From contig JBBHKE010000350.1 in the NCBI GenBank assembly GCA_037447655.1, forward strand, positions 27,501 to 46,363: a stretch of 18,863 nucleotides of DNA, given 5' to 3'. The notes below the pieces were generated by a model. The model had not been told where the DNA came from, made no database searches, and saw only the letters and a program-made list of their open reading frames with translations. The DNA comes from Zygnema cylindricum (Eukaryota; Streptophyta; Zygnematophyceae; Zygnematales; Zygnemataceae). A program made the translations under genes and the position numbers. Shown piece after piece: positions 17,812-18,863 of the stretch (within the stretch, counting starts at the first letter, position 1; each line of letters starts with the position of its first letter).

Positions 17812-18290
17812 CGATGACTCATCTCTTTGGCCCATTCGGTTGACCAAGTCATAATTTTGGCCATTCACAATCCGCCACGTCGGTCATTACAAAGTAAAAA
17901 GGTAAAAGTACGAGAAGGACAAAACATGTGAACTAACGTGTTTTCACGGGCTGTTTTCCAAAATTGTTGGGGGCTCATCTCCCACATTGGACGAATCAAT
18001 TTCCTGTTTGGGACGTGTAGAACTGTTTTAGTGTATCTTGTTTTTTACACAAGGTCCCCCCTGTCTATAATCTCCGACTGTTCGACTTACATAGAAATGC
18101 TAAAACTGACACCGCGAGAATTCATTGAGACGAATACAAATGGATAAAACCTCCGGACATATTTTCATTTTCAAAATGCACTCCAGGAATTGATAGCCAT
18201 CCCCATCTTCCTGCCGATACAGAAAGCTTATTTTGTCACCTGTGTAATAAAGGAGAAAACAAGAGTAAAATAATATAAAAACCTTCGGCC
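17812..18290 (+). other. Upstream region of the HSPA12-like gene
   Basis: AT-rich DNA with no coding signal that I recognise. It presumably holds the promoter and 5' untranslated region. A TATAAAA word near 18273-18280 is too close to the ATG (about 15 bp) to be its ordinary TATA box. Confidence 0.35.
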
Positions 18291-18863
18291 ATGTCAGCCC
18301 AACCTCATGGTGGACGATACGTCGTCGCTCTCGACTTCGGAACCACGTTCTCCGGCGTCGCATACGCTCGCAAGTCCTATCCTGACGATGTTTTCCTCAT
18401 CCACGATTGGCCCTCGCAGGAAAAGGCTGCGAAGCCGTACTGCAAAACGCCAACTGCGCTTTGGTACATGCCGGACGAACGAGGTGGCTGGGTCGCACGT
18501 GCGTGGGGCTGGCCGGCCACCGTCAATTACACCACAGAACTCAATACTTTAAAACGTAAAAATACTGCTAAAACAGGGAGAGAAAGACCTGCAGGATGTG
18601 TTGTAGACAAATTCAAGCTCCATTTGTCCAATGAAGGCATGCCTGAAATCCAGGGCGGGCTTCCTCCCGGTGTTACTGGCGACCGAGCGATAGCCGACTA
18701 CTTGCGAGGGATGGCTGAGTTTGTTCTGAAAGAGCTGCAGAAAAAATATGGCCCACACGTGGGAATGAAGGAAATAGAGTGGGCGCTCACTGTGCCCGTT
18801 ATCTGGGAAGAAAAGGCGAAACACAAAATGTGAAATTTTGCTCGAGAAGCCGGGATGACTGTC
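18291..18863 (+). pseudogene. HSPA12-like Hsp70-family ATPase, 5' part, with in-frame TGA
   Basis: Starts ATG at 18291 in a reasonable context (GGCCATGTC). Residues 13-26, ALDFGTTFSGVAYA, are the phosphate-1 loop of the Hsp70/actin fold. HDWPSQ..., KTPTALWY, WGWPA, VVDKFKLHL and LTVPVIWEEKAK follow, a pattern particular to the HSPA12 branch rather than classical Hsp70. The family is usually about 550-700 residues; this frame stops after 180 at TGA (18831-18833). The same frame continues as NFAREAGMTV to the window end, as expected of the family (KxxMRxxAxxAGM). A CGA-to-TGA change at an Arg codon would explain it. So this is a nonsense allele or pseudogene, or the stop is read through. The rest lies outside the window. 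Confidence 0.75.

Overview
The window looks like nuclear DNA from a plant-lineage eukaryote (streptophyte). The evidence is receptor-like (RLK/Pelle) and U-box-type kinase homologies, GT-AG introns, a Ty1/copia remnant, a PIF/Harbinger-like element with TTA target duplications, many small inverted-repeat elements, microsatellites and low gene density. A non-seed lineage (charophyte alga or bryophyte) is my guess. The species cannot be fixed from sequence alone.

Layout. (1) 1-1640, minus strand: a broken RLK/Pelle-type kinase whose N-lobe start is separated from the rest by about 1 kb. That gap holds a tRNA-derived, SINE-like element. (2) 1713-3170: no convincing gene; A-rich DNA and a GGGAGA microsatellite. 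(3) About 3171-6434 and 8939-12147: two copies of one segment, both on the minus strand. Each carries two diverged kinase-like domains (domain 1 upstream, domain 2 downstream) separated by a similar intron-like spacer. All four domains lack the kinase active-site motifs. The upstream copy B (8074-11145) is the more complete and runs on into coiled-coil exons. Copy A (3236-5355) has frameshifts and a stop and lacks the coiled coil. A conserved pair of TGACGTCA-like sites lies about 300 bp upstream of both. Between the copies is a long CTCTAC hexamer array with C/G-rich tracts. (4) 12148-18200: mobile-element territory. A 1.9-kb PIF/Harbinger-like element with a duplicated 577-bp arm and 50-bp perfect palindromes sits inside a small inverted-repeat element. 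Four other members of that small family are in the window. A Ty1/copia 3' end (RNase H tail, polypurine tract, LTR start) lies at 16970-17534. (5) 18291-18863, plus strand: the start of an HSPA12-like Hsp70 gene, interrupted by an in-frame TGA and running off the window.

The most interesting candidate is the copy B locus. It may encode a tandem-pseudokinase plus coiled-coil protein, duplicated next to itself and decaying in one or both copies. The exon joins are inferred from splice-site motifs and need transcript data.
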